From positions 1 to 6,542 of the forward strand of contig JBEIQE010000031.1 of assembly GCA_040376705.1 (NCBI GenBank): a stretch of 6,542 nucleotides of DNA, in the 5' to 3' direction. How positions within the stretch are numbered: the stretch's first letter is position 1; each line of letters begins with the position of its first letter. The position numbers and the translations under genes are program-made. Shown here piece after piece: positions 5,207-6,542 of the stretch. The notes under the pieces were generated by a model, which was not told the origin of the DNA, searched no databases, and worked only from the letters and a program-made list of their open reading frames with translations. Source of the DNA: JBEIQE01 sp040376705. GTDB taxonomy: Bacteria > Pseudomonadota > Alphaproteobacteria > UBA2400.

Positions 5207-5212
5207 TCTGTG

Positions 5213-5722
5213 ATGCGCCCCTCTACCCTCCCCCGCCCGCTCTCCGCCCTCGGCCTGGCTGCGGCGCTCGCGCTGCTCACCGGCTGCGGCCCCTGCGACT
5301 ACACCGTCGATGCCTGGGACACCTTCAAAAAGCCGGTCCAAAGCTCAGGCAGTGACTACAAAAACTCAGGCTTCTCAAAGGAGGTCTATGAGCGCATGCA
5401 GCGGGAAAACGCCGAGGCTGAAGCCAAGATGACCCCCGAGCAACGCGCCGCACGGGAGGACATCAAACGCAGGATGCGGGAGCAATCCGACCAGGCCATC
5501 AAGGCCCGCGAAGCCAAGGTTGCCGCTGGCTATGACCCGGCCAAAGACCCGATGGTGCGGTTTCGCAAGGCGACGCTCACCGAATGCTCGATGCGCTACG
5601 GCTCTGCCGGTTTCGTCTGGCTGCTTGTACTGCTCGGCTTTGGCGCTGCGGCGCACGTCGTCTCGAAGCGCTTCACCGGCCGCAGCTTGGCCTCCTGGCT
5701 CACCGGGAAGAAGCCAGTATGA
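5213..5722 (+). CDS. Lipoprotein with C-terminal transmembrane helix, upstream of the coupling protein
   Basis: I do not recognise a named family for this 169-residue protein. Residues 1-24 are a lipoprotein signal peptide (basic start, hydrophobic core LGLAAALALL) ending in the lipobox L22-T-G-C25. Cys25 would be acylated, and Gly at +2 gives no inner-membrane retention signal by the E. coli rule. Residues about 55-105 are highly charged and probably helical (MTPEQRAAREDIKRRM within). Residues about 131-150 form a hydrophobic helix (WLLVLLGFGAAAHVV), followed by a positively charged tail ending TGKKPV. Two further cysteines, 28 and 125, could form a disulfide. The start is set by AAAAGGAG six bases upstream. 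Its TGA overlaps the ATG of the coupling-protein gene (ATGA, 5719-5722), so the two are very likely co-translated. A role in the conjugation channel, in coupling-protein assembly or in entry exclusion is possible but inferred from position only. Confidence 0.82.
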   Translation: MRPSTLPRPLSALGLAAALALLTGCGPCDYTVDAWDTFKKPVQSSGSDYKNSGFSKEVYERMQRENAEAEAKMTPEQRAAREDIKRRMREQSDQAIKAREAKVAAGYDPAKDPMVRFRKATLTECSMRYGSAGFVWLLVLLGFGAAAHVVSKRFTGRSLASWLTGKKPV

Positions 5723-6542
5723 ACACCGACACCATCGCCCGTGCGGCGCTCATCGGCGCCCTCTCCTGCTTCGCCCTGGCCTTTGTGCTCCCGTCGGCGG
5801 GTTTCAGTGACCTTGGAGGCGCGCTCATCTTCCCCGCCTTCATCCTGGCCCTGCTGTGGTTGGCTGTCGGCATCTGGAACCACAGCGCTGATGATGTGCG
5901 TGAGCCTGGCGAGGGTGCCCTCGGCTCTGCTCGCTTCGCGTCATCGGCTGAGCTGCGCAGCAAGTGCAGCGACACCGGGCGCGGCGCTCCTGTACCCCTT
6001 GGCAAGCTCAAAGGCGAACACCTGTTCCACCGCACCGAGAAGCATGTCCTCATGCTGGTGAGCACCGGCGGTGGCAAGGGCGTGAGCTACATCATGCCGA
6101 ACCTCTTGAGCTACCGGGGCTCGGTGTTCGTCACTGACCCCAAAGGAGAAAACGCGACCGTCACGGCCCGCTTTCGCTCCGGCCTCGGCCGCGTCTGTGT
6201 GCTCGACCCCTGGGGCATCGCCAAAGGCAACGCCACCAAGTACCGGACGAACTTCAACCCGCTCGACGCCATCATCGACGGCGACCGCCGGTCGGTCTGG
6301 TCAAAAGCAAAAGCCCTGGCTGATGCCTTCGGCGTGGTGAAGCAAAACGACCATTGGCAGAACCGCAGCAAGCAGCTTCTAACCGCGCTCATCGCTCATG
6401 TGTGCACCGCTGAAAATCTCGGCAAGCCGCGCGACCTGGTGACGGTGCGCGAGCTGCTGATGGAGAATTTCCGCACTACGCCCGAAGTGAAAACCAAACC
6501 CGCCACCCTTCGCAAGGGCGAAGAAATCCGAGCGCCCTCCCC
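5719..6542 (+). CDS. traG: TraG/VirD4-type conjugative coupling protein (N-terminal part, cut by window end)
   Basis: This is a type IV coupling protein, an inner-membrane ATPase that brings the relaxase-DNA complex to the secretion channel and helps pump DNA. The 274 visible residues hold two membrane helices (about 8-27 and 33-53) with a short periplasmic loop, then the cytosolic part. A glycine-rich Walker A sequence STGGGKGV (115-122) precedes SYIMPNLLSYRGSVFV, with the family motif TDPKGEN at 139-145. VLDPWG (161-166), FNPLDAI (179-185) and HWQNRSKQLLTALIAHV (212-228) also match the TraG/VirD4 pattern. Walker B and the C-terminal part lie beyond the window; full proteins are usually 550-700 residues. 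ATG 5719 overlaps the preceding TGA, with GGGAAGAAG (5705-5713) as ribosome binding site. The frame is open to the last base. With the relaxase it argues that the element is self-transmissible, or was. Confidence 0.92.
   Translation, partial: MNTDTIARAALIGALSCFALAFVLPSAGFSDLGGALIFPAFILALLWLAVGIWNHSADDVREPGEGALGSARFASSAELRSKCSDTGRGAPVPLGKLKGEHLFHRTEKHVLMLVSTGGGKGVSYIMPNLLSYRGSVFVTDPKGENATVTARFRSGLGRVCVLDPWGIAKGNATKYRTNFNPLDAIIDGDRRSVWSKAKALADAFGVVKQNDHWQNRSKQLLTALIAHVCTAENLGKPRDLVTVRELLMENFRTTPEVKTKPATLRKGEEIRAPS

Larger units (their letters stand above)
4709..5212. other. Divergent intergenic region, candidate oriT and operon control
   Basis: No gene is supported in these roughly 500 bases. 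The plus-strand frame that leads into the lipoprotein gene is open from 4805, but its translation is Arg/Ala/Thr-rich without a domain. The region separates mobC-relaxase (leftwards) from lipoprotein-coupling protein (rightwards), the usual place for oriT in MOBP systems. It contains two tandem long hairpins (4766-4844), a minus-strand promoter (4894-4922), a nested inverted repeat (4933-4967) and smaller ones (ACCGC/GCGGT at 4986-4990/4998-5002; GCTGC/GCAGC at 5052-5056/5063-5067). I do not find a convincing copy of the IncP (ATCCTG) or IncQ (AAGTGCGCCC) nic core. On the minus strand GTAAGCGAGTTGTGCGC (4877-4861) is only loosely IncQ-like. The oriT assignment is inferred from position and structure. 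Confidence 0.45.

Noticed and set aside
4805..5212. N-terminal extension of the lipoprotein gene (open frame from 4805)
   Set aside because: The ideal AAAAGGAG and a complete lipoprotein signal begin at ATG 5213. The upstream translation is Arg/Thr/Ala-rich without features and would bury the signal peptide.
1..6542. CRISPR arrays, tRNA, rRNA or insertion sequences
   Set aside because: No regularly spaced direct DNA repeats, no tRNA-like cloverleaf with conserved loops, no rRNA sequence and no transposase translation were seen in any frame.

Overview
The window looks like the DNA-processing end of a conjugative or mobilizable element, either a plasmid or an integrated element, from a GC-rich proteobacterium. 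A beta- or gammaproteobacterium is most likely, but this is inferred from gene families and composition only. Most of it is about 60-67% G+C. The exception is the distal two thirds of one gene, which falls to 33-40% in places.

Layout, left to right. Positions 1-352 carry no convincing gene but are dense in GC-rich inverted repeats. Positions 353-2533 (minus strand) encode a 726-residue PilV-type minor pilin: a prepilin leader and shufflon-type pilin domain, a run of seven glycines, a beta-roll fibre of repeated N-x-A-[IV]-G units, and a cysteine-rich C-terminal head. Positions 2534-3009 hold an AT-rich divergent control region, a doubtful 83-residue membrane ORF and short inverted repeats.

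Positions 3010-4708 (minus strand) are a mobilization operon. mobC (ribbon-helix-helix accessory protein) runs into a MOBP-type relaxase with an 11-base overlap. Positions 4709-5212 form a divergent intergenic region. It has two tandem long hairpins, a good sigma70-like promoter reading towards mobC, and a nested inverted repeat, and is the best candidate for oriT. From 5213 rightwards are a lipoprotein with an additional C-terminal membrane helix and, overlapping it by ATGA, a TraG/VirD4-type coupling protein that runs off the window.

How they fit together: MobC and the relaxase would bind and nick oriT, the coupling protein would deliver the relaxase-DNA complex to a type IV secretion channel, and the PilV-type tip protein would bind recipients. 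The channel genes, the major pilin and any shufflon recombinase lie outside the window. The most unusual points are the mosaic PilV adhesin, the relaxase with histidine where a catalytic tyrosine is expected, the apparently doubly membrane-anchored lipoprotein, and the paired hairpins upstream of mobC.
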